From the NCBI RefSeq assembly GCF_001426485.1, contig NZ_LMET01000001.1, positions 1,324,363 through 1,388,362 on the forward strand: DNA of 64,000 nucleotides, given 5' to 3'. Shown one piece after another: positions 8,634 to 18,039 of this stretch. The notes beneath the pieces are model-generated. The model saw only the letters and a list, made by a program, of their open reading frames with translations. It was not told the origin of the DNA and did no database searches. The stretch is from Aeromicrobium sp. Root472D3 (GTDB lineage: Bacteria; Actinomycetota; Actinomycetes; Propionibacteriales; Nocardioidaceae). How positions within the stretch are numbered: position 1 is the stretch's first letter; each line of letters opens with the position of its first letter. Made by a program: the position numbers and the translations under genes.

Positions 8634-10340
8634 ATGAGCTCCCGTGACACGGCATTCGACTACGACGTCCTGATCATCGGCTCGGGCTTCGGCGGCAGCG
8701 TCTCGGCGCTGCGGCTGACCGAGAAGGGCTACCGGGTCGCGGTGCTCGAGGCCGGCAAGCGCTTCGAGGACGCCGACTTCGCCAAGAACTCCTGGCGCCT
8801 GCGCAAGTTCCTGTGGATGCCCCAGTTGGGCTGCTACGGCATCCAGCGCATCGACAAGCTCAAGGACGTGCTGATCCTGTCGGGCGCCGGCGTCGGCGGC
8901 GGTTCGCTGGTCTACGCCAACACGCTCTACGAGCCGCTCGACCCGTTCTACCAGGACCCGGCGTGGGGCCACATCACCGACTGGCGCTCCGAGCTCGAGC
9001 CCTACTACGACCAGGCCAAGCGCATGCTCGGCGTCACGGTCTACCCGCACGTGACCCCCGCCGACACCGTGATGCGCGAGGTCGCCGAGAAGATGGGCGT
9101 CGGCGGCACCTTCCACCACACGCCCGTCGGCGTGTTCTTCGGCGCCGACCCCGGCGAGACCGCGGACGATCCCTACTTCGGCGGTGCCGGGCCGGCCCGC
9201 TCGGGCTGCACCAACTGCGGTGAGTGCATGACGGGCTGCCGCCACAACGCCAAGAACACGCTGGTCAAGAACTACCTGTACCTGGCCGAGTCCGCCGGCG
9301 CCGAGGTGCACCCGATGACGACCGTGACGGCCGTCCGGCCGCGGGAGGGCGGCGGGTACGAGGTCGAGACGCGTCGCACGAACAGGCGGTTCCGGCCGCA
9401 CCGCACCATCACGGCCGAGCAGGTCATCTTCTCGGCCAGCACGATGGGCACGCAGAAGCTGCTGCACCGCATGCGCGACACGGGCTCGCTGCCGCGGGTG
9501 TCGCAGCGCCTCGGCCTGCTGACCCGCACCAACTCCGAGGCGCTGCTCGGCTCGATCGCCGACGGCAACGACGTCGACTACAGCGAGGGGGTCGCGATCA
9601 CGTCCTCGTTCCACCCCGACGAGCACACCCACATCGAGCCGTGCCGCTACGGCAGGGGCTCGAACGCGATGTCGCTGATGCAGACCGTCCTGACCGACGG
9701 CGGTGGCTCGACGCCCCGCTGGCGGGTGTGGCTGCGCGAGATGTGGAAGCAGAAGACCAAGCTCTTCAAGCTGTACGACCTGCGGCACTGGTCGGAGCGC
9801 ACCGTCATCGCGCTGGTCATGCAGACGCACGACAACTCGATCACGACGTACACCAAGCGGGGGCTGACCGGCCGTCGCCGGCTCACGTCCCGCCAGGGCC
9901 ACGGGGCGCCGAACCCGTCGTTCATCGAGCCCGGACACCGCGCCGTCCAGCACATGGCCGACGAGATGAAGGGGACGCCCGGCGGCACGATCGGCGAGCC
10001 CTTCAACGTGCCGCTGACGGCGCACTTCATGGGCGGCTGCGCGATCGGCGACTCGCCCGAGACGGGGGTCGTCGACCCATACCAGCGTCTCTACGGCCAC
10101 CCGGGCCTGCACGTCGCCGACGGCTCGACCATCACGGCGAACCTCGGCGTCAACCCGTCGCTGACGATCACGGCGCAGACCGAGCGCGCGATGTCGTACT
10201 GGCCTAACAAGGGCGAGACCGACCTGCGTCCGTCGATCGACGAGCCGTACCGCCGCATGGAGCCGATCGCCCCCAAGAGCCCCGTCGTCCCCGACGACGC
10301 CCCGGCGGCCCTGCGCCTGCCCATCGTCGGCGTCAGCTAG
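8634..10340 (+). CDS. choD: ChoD-like GMC family oxidoreductase (putative cholesterol oxidase)
   Basis: 568 aa. The N-terminal Rossmann motif IIGSGFGGSVSALRL binds FAD. A GAGVGGGSLVYANTL segment and the C-terminal NLGVNPSLTITAQTERA are diagnostic of this GMC branch. Sequence and position beside guaB-guaB3-guaA correspond to mycobacterial ChoD (Rv3409c). Residues 192-202 read CTNCGECMTGC, a ferredoxin-like four-Cys pattern seen also in ChoD and unusual for GMC enzymes. Cholesterol oxidase activity of this family is weakly supported, so the true substrate is uncertain. There is no signal peptide. CATACT (8622-8627), six nt before the ATG, suggests a leaderless mRNA. Confidence 0.9.
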   Translation: MSSRDTAFDYDVLIIGSGFGGSVSALRLTEKGYRVAVLEAGKRFEDADFAKNSWRLRKFLWMPQLGCYGIQRIDKLKDVLILSGAGVGGGSLVYANTLYEPLDPFYQDPAWGHITDWRSELEPYYDQAKRMLGVTVYPHVTPADTVMREVAEKMGVGGTFHHTPVGVFFGADPGETADDPYFGGAGPARSGCTNCGECMTGCRHNAKNTLVKNYLYLAESAGAEVHPMTTVTAVRPREGGGYEVETRRTNRRFRPHRTITAEQVIFSASTMGTQKLLHRMRDTGSLPRVSQRLGLLTRTNSEALLGSIADGNDVDYSEGVAITSSFHPDEHTHIEPCRYGRGSNAMSLMQTVLTDGGGSTPRWRVWLREMWKQKTKLFKLYDLRHWSERTVIALVMQTHDNSITTYTKRGLTGRRRLTSRQGHGAPNPSFIEPGHRAVQHMADEMKGTPGGTIGEPFNVPLTAHFMGGCAIGDSPETGVVDPYQRLYGHPGLHVADGSTITANLGVNPSLTITAQTERAMSYWPNKGETDLRPSIDEPYRRMEPIAPKSPVVPDDAPAALRLPIVGVS

Positions 10341-10600
10341 CGCGCAGGGTTCGAAGGCTCGCTCGACCACAGAACGCCACCACAGGTCGAGCGAGCGCAG
10401 CGAGCGAGACAGTGGCCCCGCGCGCAGCGCGGCAGCTGGGGGCACCTCCCGCGAGCGCCAGCGAGTGGGGGACGCAGTCGCTGGCAGGGCGAAGCCCTGC
10501 GCCACGCACAGGACCCGGCCTGGAGGGAGTCCACGGGCCGGGTCCTGTTGTGCCACGAGGAGCAGCACATGATCTAACGGGAGGGAGTGTTGTTAGATCC
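10341..10600. repeat. Hairpin-rich intergenic region between choD and guaA
   Basis: No gene is visible in the 347 nt between choD and guaA. The region holds several inverted repeats: gctcgctcgacc (10358-10369) with ggtcgagcgagc (10386-10397); gcagggc-gaa-gccctgc (10484-10500); the strong stem at 10508-10548; and gatctaac (10571-10578) with gttagatc (10592-10599). It also carries repeated gagcgcagcgagcg and gagcgccagcgag words. The first elements probably end choD transcription. The last inverted repeat lies 90 nt before guaA and could be an operator. Confidence 0.6.
10508..10548 (+). terminator. Strong GC-rich hairpin downstream of choD
   Basis: A 13-bp perfect stem (10508-10520 with 10536-10548) with a 15-nt loop, followed by ttgtgcc. 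It is the best terminator candidate in the choD-guaA gap. Confidence 0.7.
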
Positions 10601-10674
10601 ACCGTGTAAAACGACGCTCCGACACCGGGGTTACGAGGTTGTCACGGTAATTTTTTCGCGCGCTCGGCGCCCGA

Positions 10675-10680
10675 TAGGGT
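10675..10680 (+). promoter_or_regulatory. guaA -10 element that fixes the GTG start at 10688
   Basis: TAGGGT ends seven nt before GTG 10688. The in-frame GTG at 10679 lies inside this hexamer and so would not be transcribed, which argues for the shorter, leaderless form. An AT-rich tract (aattttttcg, near 10650) sits upstream. Confidence 0.65.
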
Positions 10681-10687
10681 GGCTCCC

Positions 10688-12247
<1,560 letters not shown>

Positions 12248-12319
12248 GCCGGGCGGCCCGACGTCCGCGGGTCCTGCGCGGACATGTCGAGGCGCGGGAC
12301 CGCGAGTAGGCTCCACGCC

Positions 12320-12451
12320 ATGCTGATGCCCCACGCGCTGTCGACGCTCACGCACTCGACCGGGGCCGGCGGGATCGACGGGCCGTGGGCGCTGCCCCTG
12401 TTCATCGTGTTCGCGGTGTGCGTGATGGCCTACCGGTACCTGCGCAAGTAG
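12320..12451 (+). CDS. 43-aa single-span membrane peptide
   Basis: ATG 12320 is preceded by TAGGCT (12307-12312) with exactly seven nt between, the same leaderless layout as its larger neighbours. The product is MLMPHALSTL followed by a Gly-rich turn, a single hydrophobic span (WALPLFIVFAVCVMAY, about residues 23-38) and a basic end, YRYLRK. It lies 72 nt after guaA and 22 nt from the convergent VOC gene. I do not recognise a family. The promoter geometry and a clean membrane topology are the reasons to call it; function is unknown. Confidence 0.6.
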   Translation: MLMPHALSTLTHSTGAGGIDGPWALPLFIVFAVCVMAYRYLRK

Positions 12452-12473
12452 CCGCGACTCCCGCGGACCGCGC

Positions 12474-12857
12474 TCAGGCCGCCGGGGGCTCCCACAGCTC
12501 GACGGCGTTGCCGTCGGGGTCGTGGACGCGCGCGAACCGGCCCGTCTCGGAGGAGTCCCACTCGTCCCTGGTCTCGACCTCGACCCCCGCGGCGCGCAGC
12601 GACACGACCAGCCCGTCCAGGTCGCTGACGCGCAGGTTGAGCATGACCTGCTGGGCGCCCGGCCAGTAGTCGGTGTCGGCGGGGAACGGCGCGAACACCA
12701 GCGGACCGCCCTCCGTCCGCCACGACCACTCGTCGGCCTCGCCCGCCGACGGCGCGGCGAGGCCCGGGCCGACGCCGAGGTGGGTGCGGTACCAGGTGCT
12801 CAACGCATCCGGGTGCTGCGACCGCAGGAAGACTCCGCCCACTCCGAGCACCGGCAC
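12474..12857 (-). CDS. VOC family (glyoxalase/bleomycin-resistance type) protein
   Basis: 127 aa from a GTG at 12857 preceded by aggaga eight nt upstream. The sequence has the vicinal oxygen chelate layout: VFLRSQHPDALSTWYRTHLG at the N-terminus, a central VMLNLRVSDLDGLV strand-helix, and the C-terminal HDPDGNAVELWEP signature. A single domain of this size normally works as a dimer. The substrate is unknown; members include glyoxalases, thiol transferases and drug-binding proteins. It is convergent with the 43-aa peptide. Confidence 0.87.
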   Translation of the reverse strand: MPVLGVGGVFLRSQHPDALSTWYRTHLGVGPGLAAPSAGEADEWSWRTEGGPLVFAPFPADTDYWPGAQQVMLNLRVSDLDGLVVSLRAAGVEVETRDEWDSSETGRFARVHDPDGNAVELWEPPAA

Positions 12858-12947
12858 GATCGTTCTCCTCTGGTCGACGGGCCTCCATCGTAGGGCGGGA
12901 GGCCGGCGGTTGTTAGGCTCGATCGCAGTCGATCGGAAGGCACCACC

Positions 12948-13610
12948 GTGAGTCAGTCCGCATTCCCGCGGAACAAGTACGTCGCCATCGTCATGGTCCT
13001 GCTGGTCGTGGCGGCCGTGGTCGTCGTGGCCGTGCTGCGCCTCGACGGCGACGACGAGGCCGAGCCGCTGGCGACCGCCACCGAGCCGACGGCCACCGCG
13101 ACGACGTCGACCCCGACGCCCGAGCAGACCACGACGTCCCCGACCCCCACGCCCACCCCGACCCCCACGCCGGGCGGCGGTCCGACGTGCGAGGGGCCCG
13201 ACACGGTCTTCAACGAGGAGGGCACCGAGAAGGACTCCCTGCTGCCCGACTGCGGCGTCGCCCCGGTGACCCAGCCCGAGCAGGAGAAGTCCGGCCTGAG
13301 CCTGGCCTGCGGCGGTTCCTACCCCGTGATCCTCTACAAGACCACGACGTCCGGCGCGAAGACGTCGATCTGCGGTCGCGACAGCTCCGGCGCCGACTTC
13401 CGGTTCGTGACGCAGCCGAAGGGCGGCGACGTCGTCGACCTCCCCGGCACCTACGAGTCGCAGCTCGACGCGTTCGCGGCCAAGGACGGCTCGACCCGCT
13501 ACACGGTCCTGGCGTACGACGGCACCCTCGTGGTGAACAAGGACGGGCAGAAGACCCGGCAGAAGTCGTCCGACTGGATCTCGCTCGACAACGAGCCCGA
13601 CACCGACTGA
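12948..13610 (+). CDS. Membrane-anchored extracellular protein with Thr/Pro-rich stalk
   Basis: 220 aa from GTG 12948, with gaagg as ribosome-binding site and TAGGCT (12915-12920) as likely -10. One N-terminal membrane span (about residues 11-30) is followed by a Thr/Pro/Ala stalk (about 40-75, including five TP repeats) and a C-terminal domain of about 140 residues with four or five Cys (TCEGPD, DCGVAP, ACGGSY, ICGRDS), which could form disulfides. I do not recognise the domain. The topology predicts that it sits outside the membrane. The Thr-Pro repeats coincide with a short-period DNA repeat near 13090-13180, which may vary in length. Confidence 0.75.
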   Translation: MSQSAFPRNKYVAIVMVLLVVAAVVVVAVLRLDGDDEAEPLATATEPTATATTSTPTPEQTTTSPTPTPTPTPTPGGGPTCEGPDTVFNEEGTEKDSLLPDCGVAPVTQPEQEKSGLSLACGGSYPVILYKTTTSGAKTSICGRDSSGADFRFVTQPKGGDVVDLPGTYESQLDAFAAKDGSTRYTVLAYDGTLVVNKDGQKTRQKSSDWISLDNEPDTD

Positions 13611-13684
13611 TCGTCTGCCGCTCGCCGGGTGTCGCCGGCGGGTAGTGGGGTACTCCGCCGGCGAACCCCATCGAAAGGCACACC

Positions 13685-14485
13685 GTGGATCTCGGCATCT
13701 CAGGACGCATCGCACTCGTCACCGGCGGCGACTCCGGCATCGGCTGGCACACCGCCCGCCTCCTGCTCGAGGAGGGCGCGACGGTCGTCCTGTCCGACCG
13801 CGACCAGGACTCCCTCGACGAGGCCGCCGCGAAGCTCGACGCCCCCAAGAAGCGCCTGCACGCGATCGCCGCCGACCTCGACTCGGTCGAGTCGATCTTC
13901 GCGCTGCGCGACGCCGTCACCGAGGCCGTCGGCGACATCGACATCCTCGTGCAGTCGGCCGGCGTGACGGGGGCCCAGGGCCTGTTCCACGAGATCGACG
14001 ACGCGGGATGGGTCGACACCCTGACGACCGACCTGCTCGCCCCGATCCGCCTGACCCGTGCCTTCCTGCCCGCGCTGCGCTCGGGCGGCTGGGGCCGTGC
14101 GGTCTACCTCGCGTCGGAGGACGCCGTGCAGCCGTACGACGACGAGCTGCCGTACTGCGCCGCGAAGGCCGGCATCCTGGCGTTCGCCAAGGGCCTGTCG
14201 CGGACGTACGCCAAGGAGGGCCTGCTCGTGAACTGCGTGTCGCCCGCGTTCATCAGCACCCCGATGACCGACGCGATGATGGAGAAGCGCGCCACGGAGC
14301 TGGGCACCGACACCGACCAGGCGATCGAGAGCTTCCTCGACGAGGAGCGCCCCTACATGGAGCTCGGCCGCCGCGGCGAGCCCGAGGAGGTCGCCGCCGT
14401 GGTCGCGTTCCTGTGCTCCGACCTGGCCAGCTTCGTCAACGGGTCGAACTACCGCGTCGACTCCGGCTCCGTCGCGACGATCTGA
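13685..14485 (+). CDS. Short-chain dehydrogenase/reductase (SDR)
   Basis: 266 aa from GTG 13685 with an aaagg ribosome-binding site. The classical SDR elements are present: nucleotide-binding VTGGDSGIGWHTA (TGxxxGxG type, residues 13-25), the NAG-equivalent LVQSAGVTG, and a YCAAK active-site motif (Tyr157-Lys161). An acidic DRDQDS after strand 2 suggests preference for NAD(H). The substrate is not predictable. The alpha/beta hydrolase gene starts 7 nt after its stop, so the two are probably one operon. Confidence 0.9.
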   Translation: MDLGISGRIALVTGGDSGIGWHTARLLLEEGATVVLSDRDQDSLDEAAAKLDAPKKRLHAIAADLDSVESIFALRDAVTEAVGDIDILVQSAGVTGAQGLFHEIDDAGWVDTLTTDLLAPIRLTRAFLPALRSGGWGRAVYLASEDAVQPYDDELPYCAAKAGILAFAKGLSRTYAKEGLLVNCVSPAFISTPMTDAMMEKRATELGTDTDQAIESFLDEERPYMELGRRGEPEEVAAVVAFLCSDLASFVNGSNYRVDSGSVATI

Positions 14486-14492
14486 CGCGTCC

Positions 14493-15293
14493 GTGTCCGC
14501 CCCCGCCCCCGCCCCCGTCGTCCACCACGTCGACCACGGCGGGGGCGGTCACGTCGTCGTCCTGCTGCACGCGTTCCCGCTCGACTCGGTCATGTTCGAC
14601 CGCCTCGTCCCCCTGCTCGCCGGGACGGCACGGGTCGTCGCGATCGACCTGCCGGGGCTGGGGCGCAGCCCCGTGCCGTCGCAGGCACCGACGATGGACG
14701 CCGTCGCGCACGCCGTGACGGGGGTGCTCGACGACCTGGACGTCGAGAGGGCGGTCGTCCTGGGCATCTCGACGGGGGGCTACGCCGCGCTGCAGCTCGC
14801 CGCGCAGGCGCCCGACCGGGTCTCCGCGCTCGTGCTCGGCAGCACGACGACCCGTCGCATCGAGCCCGACGTGCCCGACGAGCGGCGCGACGTCGCGGAC
14901 GAGGTCGAGTCGTCGCAATCGACCGAGGCCGTCGCCGACAGCGCCGACGAGGGGCTCGGCGACACGGCGCACCGCGAGCAGCCCGAGCTCGTCGAGGGGC
15001 TGCGCAGGACGATCTCCGCGGCCGACCCCGACGGCGTCGCCTGGATGGCCCGCGCCATCGCGGCCAGGGCCGACACGACGACGACGCTGCGCGAGCTCGA
15101 CCGACCGGTCGTGCTGCTGTTCGGCGCCGAGGACGAGGCGACGCCGCCCGAGCGCGGCGAGGAGATGCTCGCCGTGCGGGGCGACCGCCCGACCCGCTTG
15201 GTCGTGCTCGGGTCGACCGGCCACCTGACGGCCCTCGAGTCGCCGCAGCAGGTCGCCGACGTGGTCGGCGACCTGCTGCGCGACCTCGGCTGA
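14493..15293 (+). CDS. Alpha/beta hydrolase
   Basis: 266 aa from GTG 14493, 7 nt after the SDR stop. The oxyanion-hole region LLHAFPLDS (residues 23-31), the nucleophile elbow GISTGG (Ser near residue 92) and the late His in STGHLTALESP (near residue 247) form the expected triad set. The fold resembles 3-oxoadipate enol-lactonase or carboxylesterase-like hydrolases. Co-transcription with the SDR suggests a shared small-molecule pathway, but its substrate is unknown. It ends 26 nt from the convergent reductase gene. Confidence 0.9.
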   Translation: MSAPAPAPVVHHVDHGGGGHVVVLLHAFPLDSVMFDRLVPLLAGTARVVAIDLPGLGRSPVPSQAPTMDAVAHAVTGVLDDLDVERAVVLGISTGGYAALQLAAQAPDRVSALVLGSTTTRRIEPDVPDERRDVADEVESSQSTEAVADSADEGLGDTAHREQPELVEGLRRTISAADPDGVAWMARAIAARADTTTTLRELDRPVVLLFGAEDEATPPERGEEMLAVRGDRPTRLVVLGSTGHLTALESPQQVADVVGDLLRDLG

Positions 15294-15319
15294 GGCCGGA
15301 CCTCAGGTCTGGTCGGTGC

Positions 15320-16504
15320 TCAGATCAGGTCGGTGAAGGAGTCCGGCACGGTGTGCGCCGCCAGCACCTTCTTGGCCGGCTCGACGCCGTCGCCGACCTT
15401 CCACAGCAGGACGCCCGCGACCTCGTCGCCGTCGACGTAGTAGACGACCTTGCCGCCGTCCTCCTTGTCGACGACCTCGGTGCGCAGGCTCGCGTCGAGC
15501 GTCCCGACCGCCTCGTACCAGGCGTCGAACAGGTCGGAGTAGAACATCGGGGTGTGGTCGTAGACCTCGTCCGAGCCGGCGAGGATGCGCCCCGCGGCCG
15601 CGCCCATCTCGTTGGCGTTGTCGACGTGCTCGACGCGGCGGCGGCCCAGGATGTGGTCGGGGTACTCCGCCACGTCACCTGCCGCCAGGACGTCGGGGTC
15701 GGCGGTCGTGAGGCGCTCGTCGACGACGATGCCGCCGTCCGACGACGTCTCGAGGCCCGAGCGACGGGCCAGCACGCCGGCCGGCTCGATGCCGAGGCCG
15801 ATCACGGCCAGGTCGGCCGTCACCGTCGTGCCGTCGCTGAGGTCGAGGCGCACGCCGTCTGGTGACGTCGACCCGCCGTCGACCTTCGCGCCGCCGTGCA
15901 CCGTCACGCCGGCGTCGGTGAACATCGCCTGGATCTCGTCGGCGACGACCGACGGGAACGTCGGCGAGCCCAGCACGTCGTCGGGGTGGATCAGGGTGAC
16001 GGTGCTGCCGTCCTGCACGAGCGCGGCGGCGATCTCGGTGCCGATGTATCCGCCGCCGACGACCGCGACGTGCGGGTGGTCGGCGACCGCCGCGCGCAGG
16101 CGGTGGTAGTGCTCGAGCGTGCGGTAGTAGATGACGCGGTCGCTCGGCGTCAGCCCCGGGATCTGCCGCGGGTGCCCGCCCGTCGCGAGCAGCAGGCGGC
16201 GGTAGCCGAAGGTGTCGCCCGTGCTGGTCGTCACGCTCTTGGCGTCCCGGTCGATCGTGTCGGCGCGGGCGCCGAGGTGCAGCGTCGCACCGGTCTCGTC
16301 GACGGTGTCGAGTGCGGCGTCGTCCTCGGAGAAGTCGTCGTCGGTCCAGAGCTTCTTCGACAGCGCGGGCCGCGGGAACGGTGCGGTCGACTCCTCGCCG
16401 ACGATGCCGATCGTGCCGTCGGCGTCGATCTCGCGGATGCCCTTGGCGGCGGTGTCGGCCGTCATGCCGCCGCCGATGATGAGGTAGTCGTAGTCGTGGC
16501 TCAT
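15320..16504 (-). CDS. FAD-dependent pyridine nucleotide-disulfide family reductase
   Basis: 394 aa from ATG 16504. Two dinucleotide-binding motifs are present: FAD at [17 protein letters not shown] (residues 6-22) and NAD(P) at [17 protein letters not shown] near residue 145. A second FAD motif, [12 protein letters not shown], lies near residue 270. There is no redox-active CxxC, so this is the ferredoxin/rubredoxin-reductase or AIF-like branch rather than a thiol reductase. The electron acceptor is unknown and no ferredoxin gene lies beside it. It is divergent from zwf with 74 bp between starts. Confidence 0.88.
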   Translation of the reverse strand: MSHDYDYLIIGGGMTADTAAKGIREIDADGTIGIVGEESTAPFPRPALSKKLWTDDDFSEDDAALDTVDETGATLHLGARADTIDRDAKSVTTSTGDTFGYRRLLLATGGHPRQIPGLTPSDRVIYYRTLEHYHRLRAAVADHPHVAVVGGGYIGTEIAAALVQDGSTVTLIHPDDVLGSPTFPSVVADEIQAMFTDAGVTVHGGAKVDGGSTSPDGVRLDLSDGTTVTADLAVIGLGIEPAGVLARRSGLETSSDGGIVVDERLTTADPDVLAAGDVAEYPDHILGRRRVEHVDNANEMGAAAGRILAGSDEVYDHTPMFYSDLFDAWYEAVGTLDASLRTEVVDKEDGGKVVYYVDGDEVAGVLLWKVGDGVEPAKKVLAAHTVPDSFTDLI

Positions 16505-16578
16505 GCGGTGGGCAGTACCCCTGCCGGTCGCCGACAATCTCCCGTTGCGGCTCAGGCGCAGGTGCCTACGCTGGCATC

Positions 16579-18039
16579 GTGGCCACTGACACCCAGACCC
16601 CCGACGACACGACCTCCGACCCCGAGACGCCGGCGCGAGAGACCCCCGCCCCGCACGTCTTCGTCCTCTTCGGCGCGACCGGCGACCTCGCCAAGCGCAA
16701 GCTCTTCCCCGGCATCTACCGCCTCGCCGCCGCCTCCCGTCTGCCCGACGACTACGCGATCATCGGATCGGGCCGCCACTCGCCCGGCTCCGACGACGAG
16801 TTCCGCGAGAAGATCAGGTCGTCGCTCGAGGAGTTCGTCGACGACCTCGACGCCGGCGTCGCCGACGACGTCCTGGGCCGGCTGACGTTCCAGACGTCCG
16901 ACGCCGACGACGGCAAGGACCTCGCGGCCGCGGTCGACGAGGCCCTCTCGGGTCTCGGCGACGACGCCAAGAAGCTCATCTACCTGTCGGTGCCGCCGTC
17001 GGCGATGGAGCCCATGATCGGCATGCTGGGTCGCGAGGGCCTGGCCGACGACGCGCGCCTGGTGATCGAGAAGCCGTTCGGCACCGATCTCGAGACGGCC
17101 CGCGAGCTCGACGCGACGCTCAAGGACGTCGTGACGGAGGACCAGGTCTTCCGCATCGACCACTTCCTCGGCAAGGAGGCGGTGCAGAACATCCTGGCGC
17201 TGCGCTTCGCCAACGGGCTGATCGAGCCGGCCTGGAACCGCGACCACATCTGCTCGGTGCAGATCGACGTCCCCGAGGAGCTGACGGTCGAGGGCCGCGG
17301 CAGCTTCTACGAGTCGACCGGCTGCTTCCGCGACATGATCTCGACCCACCTCAGCCAGGTGCTGGGCTTCGTCGCGATGGAGCCGCCCGTCCACCTCGAC
17401 GCGCTGGCGCTGCGCAACGAGAAGTCGAAGGTCTTCGCCGCGATGCGTCCCCTCGACCCCGAGCGCGTCGTGTTCGGCCAGTACGAGGGCTACCGCGACG
17501 AGGAGGACGTCGACGCCGACTCCGAGGTCGAGACGTTCGTCGCGCTCGAGGCGTACGTCGACACCGAGCGCTGGCAGGGCGTCCCGTTCTACCTGCGCAC
17601 CGGCAAGTCGCTCGGCGCGACCCGACGCACCATCACCCTGACGTTCCGCACGCCGCCCATGGGCCGCTTCGGCGACAACGCCTACGGACCCAACGAGCTG
17701 GTGCTCGAGCTGACCGACTCGCCCAAGATCACGGTCGACCTGCACGCCAAGCGCCCCGGCCCGACGATGGACCTGATGGACTCGTCGCTGCACCTCGACC
17801 TGTCGCAGGACGACCCGGGCGACACGCCCCTCGAGGCGTACGAGCGCCTGCTGCTCGACGTCATGCGGGGCGACCAGACGCTGTTCACCCGCTCCGACGA
17901 GGTCGACCGTCTGTGGCAGATCTGCCAGCCCGTGCTCGACGACCCGCCGAAGACGCAGCAGTACGCCAAGGGCTCGTGGGGACCCGACGACGCCCTCGAG
18001 CTGCCGGGCGAGCGCGGCTGGCGGCTGCCGGATGCCTGA
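16579..18039 (+). CDS. zwf: Glucose-6-phosphate dehydrogenase (copy 1)
   Basis: 486 aa from GTG 16579. TACGCT (16567-16572) lies six nt before it, so it looks leaderless. It oxidises glucose-6-phosphate to the lactone and makes NADPH. Motifs are the coenzyme-binding [15 protein letters not shown] (residues 33-47), the EKPFGTD segment and the active site RIDHFLGKE (192-200). The first 25 residues are a Thr/Asp/Pro-rich extension. The stop overlaps the start of a GH15 gene by 8 nt, linking it to alpha-glucan or trehalose breakdown. A second zwf lies at 35764. Confidence 0.95.
   Translation: MATDTQTPDDTTSDPETPARETPAPHVFVLFGATGDLAKRKLFPGIYRLAAASRLPDDYAIIGSGRHSPGSDDEFREKIRSSLEEFVDDLDAGVADDVLGRLTFQTSDADDGKDLAAAVDEALSGLGDDAKKLIYLSVPPSAMEPMIGMLGREGLADDARLVIEKPFGTDLETARELDATLKDVVTEDQVFRIDHFLGKEAVQNILALRFANGLIEPAWNRDHICSVQIDVPEELTVEGRGSFYESTGCFRDMISTHLSQVLGFVAMEPPVHLDALALRNEKSKVFAAMRPLDPERVVFGQYEGYRDEEDVDADSEVETFVALEAYVDTERWQGVPFYLRTGKSLGATRRTITLTFRTPPMGRFGDNAYGPNELVLELTDSPKITVDLHAKRPGPTMDLMDSSLHLDLSQDDPGDTPLEAYERLLLDVMRGDQTLFTRSDEVDRLWQICQPVLDDPPKTQQYAKGSWGPDDALELPGERGWRLPDA

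Noticed and set aside
7200..10568. Very long minus-strand open frame (over 1,100 codons) opposite efeB and choD
   Set aside because: It is antisense to two clearly homologous genes, its translation is Arg/Val/Asp-rich low-complexity typical of GC-rich antisense frames, and it has no recognisable domain.
10600..10687. Guanine or ZTP riboswitch before guaA
   Set aside because: The -10 TAGGGT is seven nt before the start, so there is no leader RNA to hold a riboswitch.
13090..13180. Coding microsatellite in the Thr/Pro stalk as a phase-variable tract
   Set aside because: Repeat units are imperfect and in multiples of three, so length changes would not switch the gene off; mentioned only in the gene entry.
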